A stretch of DNA of 64,000 nt from Caballeronia sp. INDeC2. GTDB taxonomy: Bacteria > Pseudomonadota > Gammaproteobacteria > Burkholderiales > Burkholderiaceae. Below, in pieces: positions 1 through 8,134 of this stretch; the stretch's first letter is position 1, and every line of letters begins with the position of its first letter. Below the pieces are notes generated by a model. That model did not search any database and had not been told where the DNA came from. It saw only the letters and a list, made by a program, of their open reading frames with translations. The DNA lies in NCBI RefSeq assembly GCF_023631325.1, contig NZ_JALQDG010000046.1:124001-188000 (forward strand), in the 5' to 3' direction. A program made the translations under genes and the position numbers.

Positions 1-753
1 TTTGCCGCCGAGTTCGAGTTGCACCTTCTTCAGATTGCCGCTCGATGCCTGCACGATCTTGCGGCCGACCGCCGTCGATCCGGTGAACGCGACCTTGCCG
101 ATCTCCGGATGCTCCGCGATATATTGCCCCGCGACGTGCCCGAGCCCCGGCAACACGTTGACGACGCCCGCGGGAAAGCCGACTTCGGCCATCAACTCGG
201 CGATGGCGAGACTCGACAAGGGCGTCAGTTCAGCGGGCTTCATCACGACGCAGTTGCCCGCCGCGAGCGCGGGCGCCATCTTCCAGCTCGTGAACATCAG
301 CGGAAAATTCCACGGCACCACTTGTCCGACGATGCCGACCGGCTCGCGCGTCAGATAGTTGAGAAAGCCCGCTTCGACCGGAATCACCGAGCCTTCGAAC
401 TTGTCGGCCATGCCGCCGAAATAGCGGAACGTCGCGGCCGTGCGCGGGACGTCGAGGTTGCGCGTATCGCGGATCGGGTGGCCCGTGTCCATCGACTCGA
501 GACGCGCGAGTGCGTCGGCGTTGGCTTCGATGGCGTCGGCGAGTTTAAGGAGCAGGCGTCCGCGATCGGCGGCCGCCATGTTGCTCCACTTCGGAAACGC
601 TTTTTTCGCGGCCTGCACTGCGCGATCGATGTCCTCGCGCCCGGCCATCGAGACTTGCGCGATCTCGCTGTTGTCGTGGGGATTCAGGGTCGCGAGCGTT
701 TCGCCGGAAAGGGCGGGCACGAAGCGGCCATCGATGAAGAGTTGCGTTTGCAT
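1..753 (-). CDS. Aldehyde dehydrogenase, N-terminal part (probable 4-hydroxymuconic semialdehyde dehydrogenase)
   Basis: The reading frame starts at 753 (MQTQLFIDGRF) and runs off the left edge, giving 251 residues of an NAD(P)-dependent aldehyde dehydrogenase, which is usually about 485 aa. Visible family motifs are PWNFPL, the cofactor-binding MKPAELTP, FTGSTAVGRKI and, at the edge, LELGGK with the general-base glutamate. The catalytic cysteine lies outside the window. It is the last visible gene of the hydroquinone operon, 89 nt after hapD. In the known pathway hydroquinone dioxygenase yields 4-hydroxymuconic semialdehyde and an aldehyde dehydrogenase oxidises it to maleylacetate, so that role is inferred from position. 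The family assignment is firm; the substrate is contextual. Confidence 0.88.
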   Translation of the reverse strand, partial: MQTQLFIDGRFVPALSGETLATLNPHDNSEIAQVSMAGREDIDRAVQAAKKAFPKWSNMAAADRGRLLLKLADAIEANADALARLESMDTGHPIRDTRNLDVPRTAATFRYFGGMADKFEGSVIPVEAGFLNYLTREPVGIVGQVVPWNFPLMFTSWKMAPALAAGNCVVMKPAELTPLSSLAIAELMAEVGFPAGVVNVLPGLGHVAGQYIAEHPEIGKVAFTGSTAVGRKIVQASSGNLKKVQLELGGK

Positions 754-842
754 GTCTTGCTCGTGTCGAAGATTGAAGACGAAGCCTTCCCCGCGACGCC
801 CGATGCGAGCGCCGCCGTGTCGAAGAGAAACGAAGGAGGCGT

Positions 843-1838
843 TTAGAGCGCGACCGGATACGGCGGCAGTTCGCCGCTTTCGTAGCGCTTGGGCAGATCG
901 GGCGTGGCGTTCTCCCAGACGAGCAGCATCGAGCGCTTCTGCGAGTAACCCTTGTGGCGGATATCGGCGGGCATCGCGGCGATATCGCCTGCGTTCATCG
1001 TGATGCGCGCGCGAGGCTCGCCGGTGTCCTTGTCGGCCACGTCCCAGATGATCTGATCCGACAGTTGCAGGAACCACTCGACGCGATCGTTGCCGTGAAA
1101 GACCGGAAGCACGAATTCTTCCGTCGTCGGGCAAAAGAGGCTTTGCTTGCACACGGACGTGACCGACGGATTCCACGTCACGTCCGAACGCGACAGATAC
1201 TTGAACAGGCTGAACGCGTGCAACTGCCCTTCGAATCCAGGCTCGGCGTGAATCTCCGGCTCGTCCTGCGATACGTCCGCGAACTGGCGGTTCACGGGGA
1301 AGTCGTCGCGTAGCGGCGAGTCGCCGTCGAGGCCGGGCATGCGCTTGGTCGCGATACGCGTGCGATCGATCGCCGCGATGTTGTCGCCGTGCTTCGCACC
1401 GAATGCCGAGCCGGTTTCCTCGGGCGCGGCGAACGGATCGAAGCCTTCGTTGACCCAGTCCTTCAGGATCGCCTTGAACGTCGCCATGATGATCGGCGTT
1501 TCGAACTGCTGCGTGTAATCGACGCCCGCCTCGCGGAAGCTCGCGTTATACGCACCGGCGTACATGTCGACCTTGCCGTAGTGATTGCGCGTGCCGATCA
1601 CTTCGTCGAAATTGACCCAGCCGTAGAAGAAGCCCCACGCGACGTCGCGCATCATCGCGCGCAGGAAGTCGTCGGCGTGCATCTGATGCGAGCGCGTCTG
1701 TCCTTGCGCCGGCCACTTTACGGTAACGAAGTACGCATCGCGGCTGAATTCGAAATCGCCGAGCTTGAACGTGCGGTAGCCGGTGTTCGCATCGGGGTCG
1801 GTCGCGACGACGCTCTGAAGAAATGCTGCGTGATCCAT
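843..1838 (-). CDS. hapD: Hydroquinone 1,2-dioxygenase large subunit (HapD/PnpD type)
   Basis: A 331-aa protein, the usual size (about 38 kDa) of the large subunit of two-component Fe(II) hydroquinone dioxygenases, which cleave hydroquinone to 4-hydroxymuconic semialdehyde. A cupin-like C-terminal part carries His248, Asn250 and Glu254 in FHGNDRVEW and His295 in DIRHKGYS. This spacing (+2, +6, +47) matches the iron ligands I recall for PnpD of Pseudomonas. Start chosen at 1838 (MDHAAF) because GGAG lies just upstream; the open frame extends further but without a better site. It lies 44 nt after the small-subunit gene in the same orientation. Cytoplasmic, no signal peptide. Assignment rests on recalled family features plus the partner genes. 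Confidence 0.85.
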   Translation of the reverse strand: MDHAAFLQSVVATDPDANTGYRTFKLGDFEFSRDAYFVTVKWPAQGQTRSHQMHADDFLRAMMRDVAWGFFYGWVNFDEVIGTRNHYGKVDMYAGAYNASFREAGVDYTQQFETPIIMATFKAILKDWVNEGFDPFAAPEETGSAFGAKHGDNIAAIDRTRIATKRMPGLDGDSPLRDDFPVNRQFADVSQDEPEIHAEPGFEGQLHAFSLFKYLSRSDVTWNPSVTSVCKQSLFCPTTEEFVLPVFHGNDRVEWFLQLSDQIIWDVADKDTGEPRARITMNAGDIAAMPADIRHKGYSQKRSMLLVWENATPDLPKRYESGELPPYPVAL

Positions 1839-1882
1839 GATGATGTGCTCCGGATGTTTGAAAGAACTTGGCGTATGCGTGT

Positions 1883-2374
1883 TCACTGAATGCAGATCTC
1901 GGCCCACTTCTCGACCGATGCTGAACCGAGGATGGTCTGTACGAGCAGCACACCGGTCTTGCGCGCTTCGAAGCGATACGCCGCGCCTGCGGGCAGCAGC
2001 GCCTGATGACCGCGGCGCAGACGCACGAAGCCCATCTTCTGTCCCGAAGGTTCGCCTTCGAGCTTCACCGTGCCTTCGATGTCTTCGCCTACCAGCGCGC
2101 CATCGGAAGGCTTGATGAAGTGCACGTCGATTTCGCCATCGAGCGCGACCACGAACTCGTCGTGCGATGCGCTGAACCACGGCGACACGCCTTGCGCGCG
2201 CAAGGTTTCGATCACGTATTTCAGGTTCTTGCCGACGACCACTTTTTCATACGGCGCGGCGTGGCTCGCGACTTCGAATACGTTGGACATCACGTAGTGC
2301 GAGGCCTTGCCCTTGATGACTTCGATGGTGCCCTTGCGATAGTTATCGAGGCTGCCGAGTTGAGTCTGTTGCAT
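1883..2374 (-). CDS. hapC: Hydroquinone 1,2-dioxygenase small subunit (HapC/PnpC type)
   Basis: A 163-aa protein (about 18 kDa), the expected size of the small subunit that pairs with HapD. It starts MQQTQLGSLDNY, and its middle resembles a degenerate cupin (DGEIDVHF, then a G-rich turn and the alanine-rich LLPAGAAYRFEA). The start at 2374 is preferred over the in-frame ATGs at 2386 and 2398 because GGAGACGGAC sits directly before it. It precedes hapD by 44 nt, and both should be co-translated to give an alpha2beta2 enzyme. The small-subunit call depends partly on this adjacency, since the sequence alone is only weakly diagnostic. Confidence 0.8.
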   Translation of the reverse strand: MQQTQLGSLDNYRKGTIEVIKGKASHYVMSNVFEVASHAAPYEKVVVGKNLKYVIETLRAQGVSPWFSASHDEFVVALDGEIDVHFIKPSDGALVGEDIEGTVKLEGEPSGQKMGFVRLRRGHQALLPAGAAYRFEARKTGVLLVQTILGSASVEKWAEICIQ

Positions 2375-2523
2375 GTCCGTCTCCATGTCTGCGTTCACGT
2401 TCGCGGTGTCGCGCTGGAATCAAGATTAGGGCTGCGAGCGGCGAGAGGCAATGAATCGAGGTTCGCGTTTGCCGAACGATGCGTGCTCGATCGCGGCCCT
2501 AGGGAAAGTACTTACTTTTGCGC

Positions 2524-2958
2524 CTATTTATCCGCGAGCCACGGATAGCGCTGCGTGTCCGCGCCCTCGTAGTCGGGATCGAGATAGATGAAGCAGCGCT
2601 GAATCCTGAAGTCGCGGATTTCGAATACGTCCGTCCATCGGCCTGCATGCGTGACGCCCGCGCGCCAGTCGACGCCGCTCTTCGTGGTGCCGTAGCTCGT
2701 GCCTTCGACGACCACCGTATCGCCCTGCTGAATCACGTTCAGATACGCGAGGTCGTGCTTGAACTTCGCGACAATGGAGCCGAGATCCGCGAAGAGCTGC
2801 TCGAAGGCCGCGCGGCCCGTCGCGATGCCCCACTTCGGAAAATAGACTTCGGCGTTGTCGTCGAACAAATCGAAGAACGGTGCGCCGCGATCAAGCCTGC
2901 GCAGATATTCGAGCGCGATGGTCTTGCGCTGTTCGTCGGTCATGGTGATGGGATTCAT
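2524..2958 (-). CDS. SnoaL/ketosteroid-isomerase-fold protein
   Basis: A 144-aa cytoplasmic protein of the NTF2/SnoaL-like fold. It has an N-terminal helix (IALEYLRRLDRG), the FFDLFDDNAEVYFPKWG segment typical of the fold, and a C-terminal sheet ending IQRCFIYLDPDYEG. Start 2958 (MNPITMTDEQ) is chosen because GGAGACGAAAGC precedes it. It lies 23 nt after the cytochrome c gene and 149 nt before hapC. Members of this fold catalyse isomerisation, hydration or cyclisation of ring compounds, or have no known activity. Here it may act on an intermediate on the way to hydroquinone; no catalytic residue can be assigned with confidence. Confidence 0.75.
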   Translation of the reverse strand: MNPITMTDEQRKTIALEYLRRLDRGAPFFDLFDDNAEVYFPKWGIATGRAAFEQLFADLGSIVAKFKHDLAYLNVIQQGDTVVVEGTSYGTTKSGVDWRAGVTHAGRWTDVFEIRDFRIQRCFIYLDPDYEGADTQRYPWLADK

Positions 2959-2981
2959 GCTTTCGTCTCCAGTTACCCAGT

Positions 2982-3359
2982 TCAATGCAGCGTGCGCAAA
3001 TAAGCGATGATCTTCTGGCGTCGCGCTTCATCGCCTTCGAAATAGGTCATCGCGTTGCCGGGCGCGACGGATTGCGTGTCGGTGAGCCAGGCGTCGAGCA
3101 GCTTGTCGTCCCAGAGCTTGCCCGACGCGGCGGCCTTCATGCCAGCCGAATACTTGAAGCTCGGGTCCGATGCCATCGGCTTGCCGACGATCCCGAACAG
3201 ATTCGGCCCTTGCCCGTTCGGCTCGCCCTTGCCGAAGGTGTGGCACACGGCGCAATTGTTCGTCGTGAGTTTCTTGCCGAGCGCGACGGGATCTTGTTGC
3301 GCATGCGCCGTGGTGCTGACGAGCGCGAGCATCGTCAATAGATTGGCGATCCGAATCAT
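2982..3359 (-). CDS. Periplasmic class I cytochrome c
   Basis: A 125-aa protein with a Sec signal peptide (MIRIANLLTMLALVSTTAHAQ), one haem-binding CAVCH motif near residue 36, and a probable distal ligand Met in GNAMTYF. This is the layout of small class I c-type cytochromes (cytochrome c2/c556 size). Its ATG overlaps the stop codon of the upstream FAD dehydrogenase (ATGA), which points to translational coupling and to the cytochrome being that enzyme's electron acceptor. It would pass electrons to the respiratory chain in the periplasm. Confidence 0.9.
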   Translation of the reverse strand: MIRIANLLTMLALVSTTAHAQQDPVALGKKLTTNNCAVCHTFGKGEPNGQGPNLFGIVGKPMASDPSFKYSAGMKAAASGKLWDDKLLDAWLTDTQSVAPGNAMTYFEGDEARRQKIIAYLRTLH

Positions 3360-5080
3360 GATTGAACTCCGTTGGCGGACTGCGCCGCTCGATAAGCAAA
3401 CGCGAGTATCGGACCGAGCGTGCCGCCGCCCGCCCAGTAAGCCCGCGCGGACGCCGACGCGACGCAATTGCCGACGCCGTAAAGACCCTTGACCGGCTCG
3501 CCGCGTGTATCGAGCACTTGTCCGTGCGAATTGGTTTTCGGGCCGCCCTTGGTGTCGAGATTGCCCGCAACGATGAGCGCCGCGTAGTACGGTCCTTTCG
3601 CGCTTAGCGGATACATCGTCTCGTTCTTCTGATCGGCTTTCTTCGATACCGGCCCGTTGAACAGCTTCTCGACAATGCGCTCGCCGCGATGAAAGTCCTG
3701 ATCCACGCCCGCCTTCGCGAAGCCGTTGAAGCGCTTGATGGTCGCGTCGAGATTGCGCACGAAGTCGCCGGAGAGATCGGCGCTGCCGAGCGCGCTGTTG
3801 TACTTCGCCATGCGCTCGCGAATCGCGCCTGCCAGTTCCGCGAGCGTATTGCCGCGCAACACGTGACGGTCGTTCGATCCTTTCGGCACGATGAGACTGC
3901 CGTAGTCATCGCTCGCGCAATGGTCCTGTGCCTGCTGATCCCAGATGGAAATGAGCGTGAGGTTCGGATACTCGCCCTTCGAGCCATCCCATTCGGAGAA
4001 GGCCGCGCAGACTTCGTTGTATGCGAGCTTTTCGTTGACGACGCGCTTGCCGTACTTGTTCACGTAGAGCATGGAATCGCCGGTCGGCGTGAAGATGCCG
4101 GACAGCGAGCCGTCTTTCGCGATGGCCTTGTCGAGCGAGATCGGCGCCATCCACGAGTAGTTCATGTTGCGCAACTGCACGTCGAGCGCGCTCGATATGC
4201 GCACGAAATCGCCTTCGTTGGTAGGGGCGGCGCAGCCGCCATATACCGCGCCATGCAGGAAGTTCTTGCGCAACTCGGGATCGTGCGTGAAGCCGCCCGT
4301 CGCGAAGATCACCGCCTTTTTCGCGCGCACGCGAAAGAGCGTGCCCTCTTCCGTCAGCGATTCGACGCCGATCACCGCGCCCGCTTCATCGACGAGCACC
4401 TTCTGCACGCGATAACCCGTCTTGATGTCGATGCCATCGCGCCGTGCCGCTGTGCTCATCGTGCGGATCGCGACGCGCCCGCCATCGGACATGCTCGGCA
4501 AGCCGTCCTTCGGAAACAGCACGCGGCCGCGCGGCGCCTTGTCTTCAGGCAGCTCGGCCCAGTAATCCGGCACCGCCGCTTCATGTCGATACGGCAGCGC
4601 GCCCTTGCTCGCGAGCAGTTCCGCCGCGGGCGACGCGCTGTCGTAGATCGCCTCGCACATCTCGTACTCCCAGTCCGAGAGGCCGAGCTTGGGCGACGAA
4701 GGATCATATTGCTCGGGCCGCGACAGTCGCGCGACGTAGCGCATGTAATCGGGCTTCGGATCGGCGATGCCCGCGCGGCGCATCGGCTCGTTGTTTGGCA
4801 CCCAGTACCAGAACGCGGCTTTCGCAGCCGTGCCGCCGACGCTGCCCGCCTTCTCCAGAATCACGACCCGGTTGCCGAGCCATCGCGAGAACAGCGCGCA
4901 CGGCAGGCCGCCGCCGCCTCCGCCGCACACGACGACGTCGTATTCCGCATCGAATTTAATGTCGCTCGCAGCATGCGCCGTGAGCGATATCGCGCCGAAT
5001 GCCGCCGCCGCGGTGCCGGCGCTCGCGGCCTTGATGAAATTTCGCCGCGACGCGGCGGGAAGCTTGTTCGTCTCACTCAT
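3356..5080 (-). CDS. Tat-exported FAD dehydrogenase of the fumarate reductase / 3-ketosteroid dehydrogenase family
   Basis: A 574-aa flavoprotein. The N-terminus carries a twin-arginine signal (SRRNFIKAASAG) followed by a hydrophobic stretch ending AHAA. A dinucleotide-binding segment VVVCGGGGGGLPCAL and the acidic strand VVILEK follow. The C-terminal GNCVASASARAYWAGGGTLG is the second FAD contact seen in FAD_binding_2 proteins. The family includes fumarate reductases and 3-ketosteroid delta-1-dehydrogenases, which reduce or create C=C bonds beside a carbonyl. Start 5080 has GGAGACGAAC upstream. Coupled to a cytochrome c gene, it should act as a periplasmic dehydrogenase. The substrate is unknown; an alicyclic ketone precursor of hydroquinone is one possibility. 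Confidence 0.82.
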   Translation of the reverse strand: MSETNKLPAASRRNFIKAASAGTAAAAFGAISLTAHAASDIKFDAEYDVVVCGGGGGGLPCALFSRWLGNRVVILEKAGSVGGTAAKAAFWYWVPNNEPMRRAGIADPKPDYMRYVARLSRPEQYDPSSPKLGLSDWEYEMCEAIYDSASPAAELLASKGALPYRHEAAVPDYWAELPEDKAPRGRVLFPKDGLPSMSDGGRVAIRTMSTAARRDGIDIKTGYRVQKVLVDEAGAVIGVESLTEEGTLFRVRAKKAVIFATGGFTHDPELRKNFLHGAVYGGCAAPTNEGDFVRISSALDVQLRNMNYSWMAPISLDKAIAKDGSLSGIFTPTGDSMLYVNKYGKRVVNEKLAYNEVCAAFSEWDGSKGEYPNLTLISIWDQQAQDHCASDDYGSLIVPKGSNDRHVLRGNTLAELAGAIRERMAKYNSALGSADLSGDFVRNLDATIKRFNGFAKAGVDQDFHRGERIVEKLFNGPVSKKADQKNETMYPLSAKGPYYAALIVAGNLDTKGGPKTNSHGQVLDTRGEPVKGLYGVGNCVASASARAYWAGGGTLGPILAFAYRAAQSANGVQS

Positions 5081-5105
5081 GTTCGTCTCCATCGTTCGAA
5101 TGTGC

Positions 5106-6038
5106 TCACCAGTAGTGCCACGCCTGCACGAGAATTCCGTTGGTGAGCGTGGTGTTGCGCCCCGAAACCGAGTGCTGGTACTGGATGGAAAGCTGGTCGT
5201 ACATCTTCTGGTGCAGGAACGGCAGGCTGTTCGGCTTGAACTGGAACAGCACGCCTAGTCCCACGGTCGTTTCGCGGCTCGCGCTGTTCGAGAGCGGCAT
5301 CGACGCGGTCTGGTTGAACGTGCCGCCGCTCGTCTGGTAATCGAGACCGACGAAGGGAATCGCAAAGGGGCTATCTGGCGGCGAGATGCTGTAGCCGACG
5401 CGCAGGTTCAGATGGAACGTGTTGCCCGGGCTCAGGTCATCGTGGCCTGAGCGCAGCGTGCGCCCGCGCAGAATGCCCCCGAGCAGCAGGTCGATGTTCA
5501 CATGCCCGTACCAGTCGTCGTAGAAGACCGATGGCCAGAACGACCACGTATTCGTCGATACGTCGTTCTGTCCGATCGGCACTTGCACGTACGCCTGAAG
5601 GCCGATCGTCGTCGCGGGCGCGGGGTTGTACCAGACAAGACCGCCGACGAGCGGATCGCCGATGCCGCTCGCCGAGAACTGCGAGCCCTGCGTGCGAATC
5701 TCGGGCAGCGTGATGCTCGCGTTGAAGCCGACATGCGGCAACGACGGCACTTTCCAGTAGTGAATGAACGTCGAGAGCCCGACGAACGTGTTCGTGCCCG
5801 CACCCGCGACCTGATTGCCGTGCGAATCGAATGCACGGTTGTCGTGATTCCATTCGAGGTTCTGGCCGAAGGAATCGTAGGTGCCTTCGAAGTCGCTGCT
5901 GAATTGCCAGGTCTGCGGGCGGTCCGTCGCGAAGGGAATGCCCGATGCGTGCGCCGTCATCGAGCAAAGCGCGCCAAGCAGCGCGAGCACGCATGTTCTC
6001 CGTCTTCGAATCGTCTGTCGTGTGTGCCGCGTTCGCAT
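5106..6038 (-). CDS. Outer-membrane MetA-family protein (Phenol_MetA_deg type)
   Basis: A 310-aa protein with an N-terminal signal (about residues 15-31, ending TAHAS) and alternating aromatic beta strands through to a C-terminal aromatic residue (QAWHYW), as expected of an outer-membrane barrel. The conserved GIGDPLVGG and RVGYSISP-like segments match the family found in phenol and related aromatic degradation operons, thought to serve uptake of hydrophobic aromatics. It is the first gene of the minus-strand operon, 25 nt before the FAD dehydrogenase, and faces the AraC gene across a 257-nt promoter region. Confidence 0.8.
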   Translation of the reverse strand: MRTRHTRQTIRRRRTCVLALLGALCSMTAHASGIPFATDRPQTWQFSSDFEGTYDSFGQNLEWNHDNRAFDSHGNQVAGAGTNTFVGLSTFIHYWKVPSLPHVGFNASITLPEIRTQGSQFSASGIGDPLVGGLVWYNPAPATTIGLQAYVQVPIGQNDVSTNTWSFWPSVFYDDWYGHVNIDLLLGGILRGRTLRSGHDDLSPGNTFHLNLRVGYSISPPDSPFAIPFVGLDYQTSGGTFNQTASMPLSNSASRETTVGLGVLFQFKPNSLPFLHQKMYDQLSIQYQHSVSGRNTTLTNGILVQAWHYW

Positions 6039-6295
6039 CGTCGTCTCCGTCGTTCGTGTCGTATGAGCGAACGTTACGAAGACGCGGCGCGCGGGTCTTT
6101 CAGGTTTTGCGAATTACAGATTCCGGGCGGCTTGCGAACGGATGCGGGTTAACACCGGGATAGAAAGCGCGCACGCGGCGTTCGCGAATGGCGACCCATT
6201 GCGCGTGCAAGGGCTTGCCGTGCGCATCTATACTCGCGAGAACAGCGGCGTCCGTTGGTCGATGGCAAGCCGCGCAAAGACATGGAGACACGATC
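6039..6295. promoter_or_regulatory. Divergent promoter region between hydroquinone operon and AraC gene
   Basis: A 257-nt gap between the divergently oriented outer-membrane protein gene and the AraC-family gene. It should contain the promoters of both and the AraC operators. I could not pick out a clear -35/-10 pair or direct repeat by eye. The layout (regulator facing its operon) is the basis of the call. Confidence 0.5.
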
Positions 6296-7141
6296 ATGAG
6301 CGCCACCGCCGCGCCCGCACGCATCGACCGCTTCAGCGCGGTCACAGGCGTCCCCGGACTCGAATACTGCGTCTCCGGCCCGCGCCCCTATTCGCTGGAG
6401 CTCAGCAATTCGTCGGACATGATCTGCCTGCTGCTCGGCACGATCGTCTCCGATACGCGCTACGACGACGGCCCCGCCGCGCCCTTCACGTTCCGCGCCG
6501 AAACCGCCGCCTATCATCCGCGCGGCGGCAGCATGCGCATCGACGCGCATGACGTGCGGCATGGCTTCATCGCGTTTCGTTATGCGGATTCGTTCGTGAA
6601 TCGTATCGGCGATGAAAGCGCGGAGCCGGTGCGCCGTGCAGGCAGCCGTAGCAATCTCGGCGCCGATTCGATCCGGCATCTCGTGCGTTATGCGCGTCAA
6701 AAAGCGCCCAATGAATCGGGTAAGGTCGATCCGTGGGAGCTGCAATGCGTCGCCACGCTCGCGTGGATCGAAACGACGCGGCATCTCGAACGCGCCGCGC
6801 GCGAGCGCAAGTCCGCGCTGACGGACGCCGGATTCGCCACGCTCGAAGCGTATGTCGCGGATAACATCGACCAGAGTCTCTCTTGCGCCGATATCGCCGC
6901 CGAACTCGATCTGCCCGTGCGCGCCGTCTTCGATGGCGTGAAAGCGCGCACCGGTCATTCGCTCTATCGCTACGTGCTGGAAAAGCGCATCGGCGTTGCG
7001 GCGCGCATGCTGCGTTCGGGCGATGCGCCGCTCGTCGATGTCGCCGCCGCGTGCGGATTTTCATCGCAGCAACACATGACGGCGCTCTTCTCCGAGCGGC
7101 TCGGCACGACGCCGCTGCGTTATCGCAACGGCGCGGCATAG
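6296..7141 (+). CDS. AraC-family transcriptional regulator
   Basis: A 281-aa protein with an N-terminal cupin-like sensor domain (AraC_binding_2 type, residues 1-170) and a C-terminal double helix-turn-helix. The second helix region includes DVAAACGFSSQQHMTALFSERLGTTPLRYR, the AraC signature. Start 6296 follows GGAGACACGATC. Divergent from the hydroquinone operon and the closest regulator to it, so it is probably its activator, with hydroquinone or an upstream aromatic as effector; this is inference from position. Confidence 0.88.
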   Translation: MSATAAPARIDRFSAVTGVPGLEYCVSGPRPYSLELSNSSDMICLLLGTIVSDTRYDDGPAAPFTFRAETAAYHPRGGSMRIDAHDVRHGFIAFRYADSFVNRIGDESAEPVRRAGSRSNLGADSIRHLVRYARQKAPNESGKVDPWELQCVATLAWIETTRHLERAARERKSALTDAGFATLEAYVADNIDQSLSCADIAAELDLPVRAVFDGVKARTGHSLYRYVLEKRIGVAARMLRSGDAPLVDVAAACGFSSQQHMTALFSERLGTTPLRYRNGAA

Positions 7142-7162
7142 CGGACGAAAACAGGAGGAAGC

Positions 7163-8128
7163 ATGGACCTCTTCATGTCGATGGAGGCCTTCGTCCGCGC
7201 AGCCGAAGCGCAAAGCTTCGCGAGCGCGGCGCGTCAGCTCGGCGTGGCGAAATCGGTCGTTACGTCGCGCGTGAAGCAGCTCGAAGAGCATTTCGGCGTC
7301 GCGCTTTTTCATCGCTCGACGCGTGCGGTGCGTCTGTCGGAAGTCGGCGAAACGTACTATCGCGATTGCCTGTTGCTCGTGTCCAAGGTGCGCGAGCTGT
7401 CGGGGCGTGGAAGCGCGGAAACGCAGTCGCTGTCGGGCACGCTCAATGTTCACGTGTTGCCGGGCTTCGCGCTCGGGCATTTTTCGCAGGCGCTGATCGC
7501 GTTTCGCGAGGCGCATCCGCGCATCGAGTTCGTCGTGACGGTGAACGATCGCGTGATCGATCCCGTGCAGGAAGGCTTCGATCTCGCGTTGCAGATCTAT
7601 CCGCCCGCGTCGAATCTGCTCGTCGAACGCAAGCTCTTTCCGGTGCGCGGCGTATTGTGCGCGACGCCCGCGTATCTCAAGGAAGAGCCCGTGATCGAAA
7701 CGCCGCTCGATTTGTTGCGCCATGATTTCGCGCGTTACGCGCACTATCCGTGGGGCGACAACTGGCCGCTCATGAAGGGCAACGAGTGTTATGAAATCGC
7801 GCTCAATGCCGTGCTGAAGACCAACAGCGTGCATCTGCTGCTCGAGTTCGCGCGCGCAGGCGCGGGTGTCGTCTATCTGCCGACAATGGTAGCCGCGAGC
7901 GATCTGCTCGAACGCCGGCTCGTGCGCGTGCTGCCCGACTATGCGGCGCCGCCGCTGTGGTTGAGCGCGGTGTATCCGACATCGCATCGTTCGACGACGA
8001 AGGTGAAAGCGTTCGTCGATTTCCTGCGCGAGCGCTATTTGAGCGAGCCGCAATGGGACAAGGCGCTCGGCATTTCGCCGCCCGACGACGAAGAACGCGA
8101 CGTCGATGAAGAACTGGGCGACGTATGA
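7163..8128 (+). CDS. LysR-family transcriptional regulator
   Basis: A 321-aa protein with an N-terminal winged helix (FVRAAEAQSFASAARQLGVA, then SRVKQLEEHFGVALFHR) and a substrate-binding domain from about residue 90. A strong Shine-Dalgarno (AGGAGG) precedes the start. It is 21 nt after the AraC gene and in the same direction, so the two may be co-transcribed. It ends 6 nt before the convergent AEC transporter gene. The acidic C-terminal tail (DDEERDVDEELGDV) is unusual for the family. Target genes are not evident from the sequence. Confidence 0.9.
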   Translation: MDLFMSMEAFVRAAEAQSFASAARQLGVAKSVVTSRVKQLEEHFGVALFHRSTRAVRLSEVGETYYRDCLLLVSKVRELSGRGSAETQSLSGTLNVHVLPGFALGHFSQALIAFREAHPRIEFVVTVNDRVIDPVQEGFDLALQIYPPASNLLVERKLFPVRGVLCATPAYLKEEPVIETPLDLLRHDFARYAHYPWGDNWPLMKGNECYEIALNAVLKTNSVHLLLEFARAGAGVVYLPTMVAASDLLERRLVRVLPDYAAPPLWLSAVYPTSHRSTTKVKAFVDFLRERYLSEPQWDKALGISPPDDEERDVDEELGDV

Positions 8129-8134
8129 AACGCG

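Noticed and set aside
6100..6345. Minus-strand 81-codon frame with a signal-like start and a CAACH sequence, resembling a small cytochrome c
   Set aside because: It overlaps the start of the AraC gene, lacks a ribosome binding site and has no haem-ligand region after the motif; it is probably chance in GC-rich DNA.
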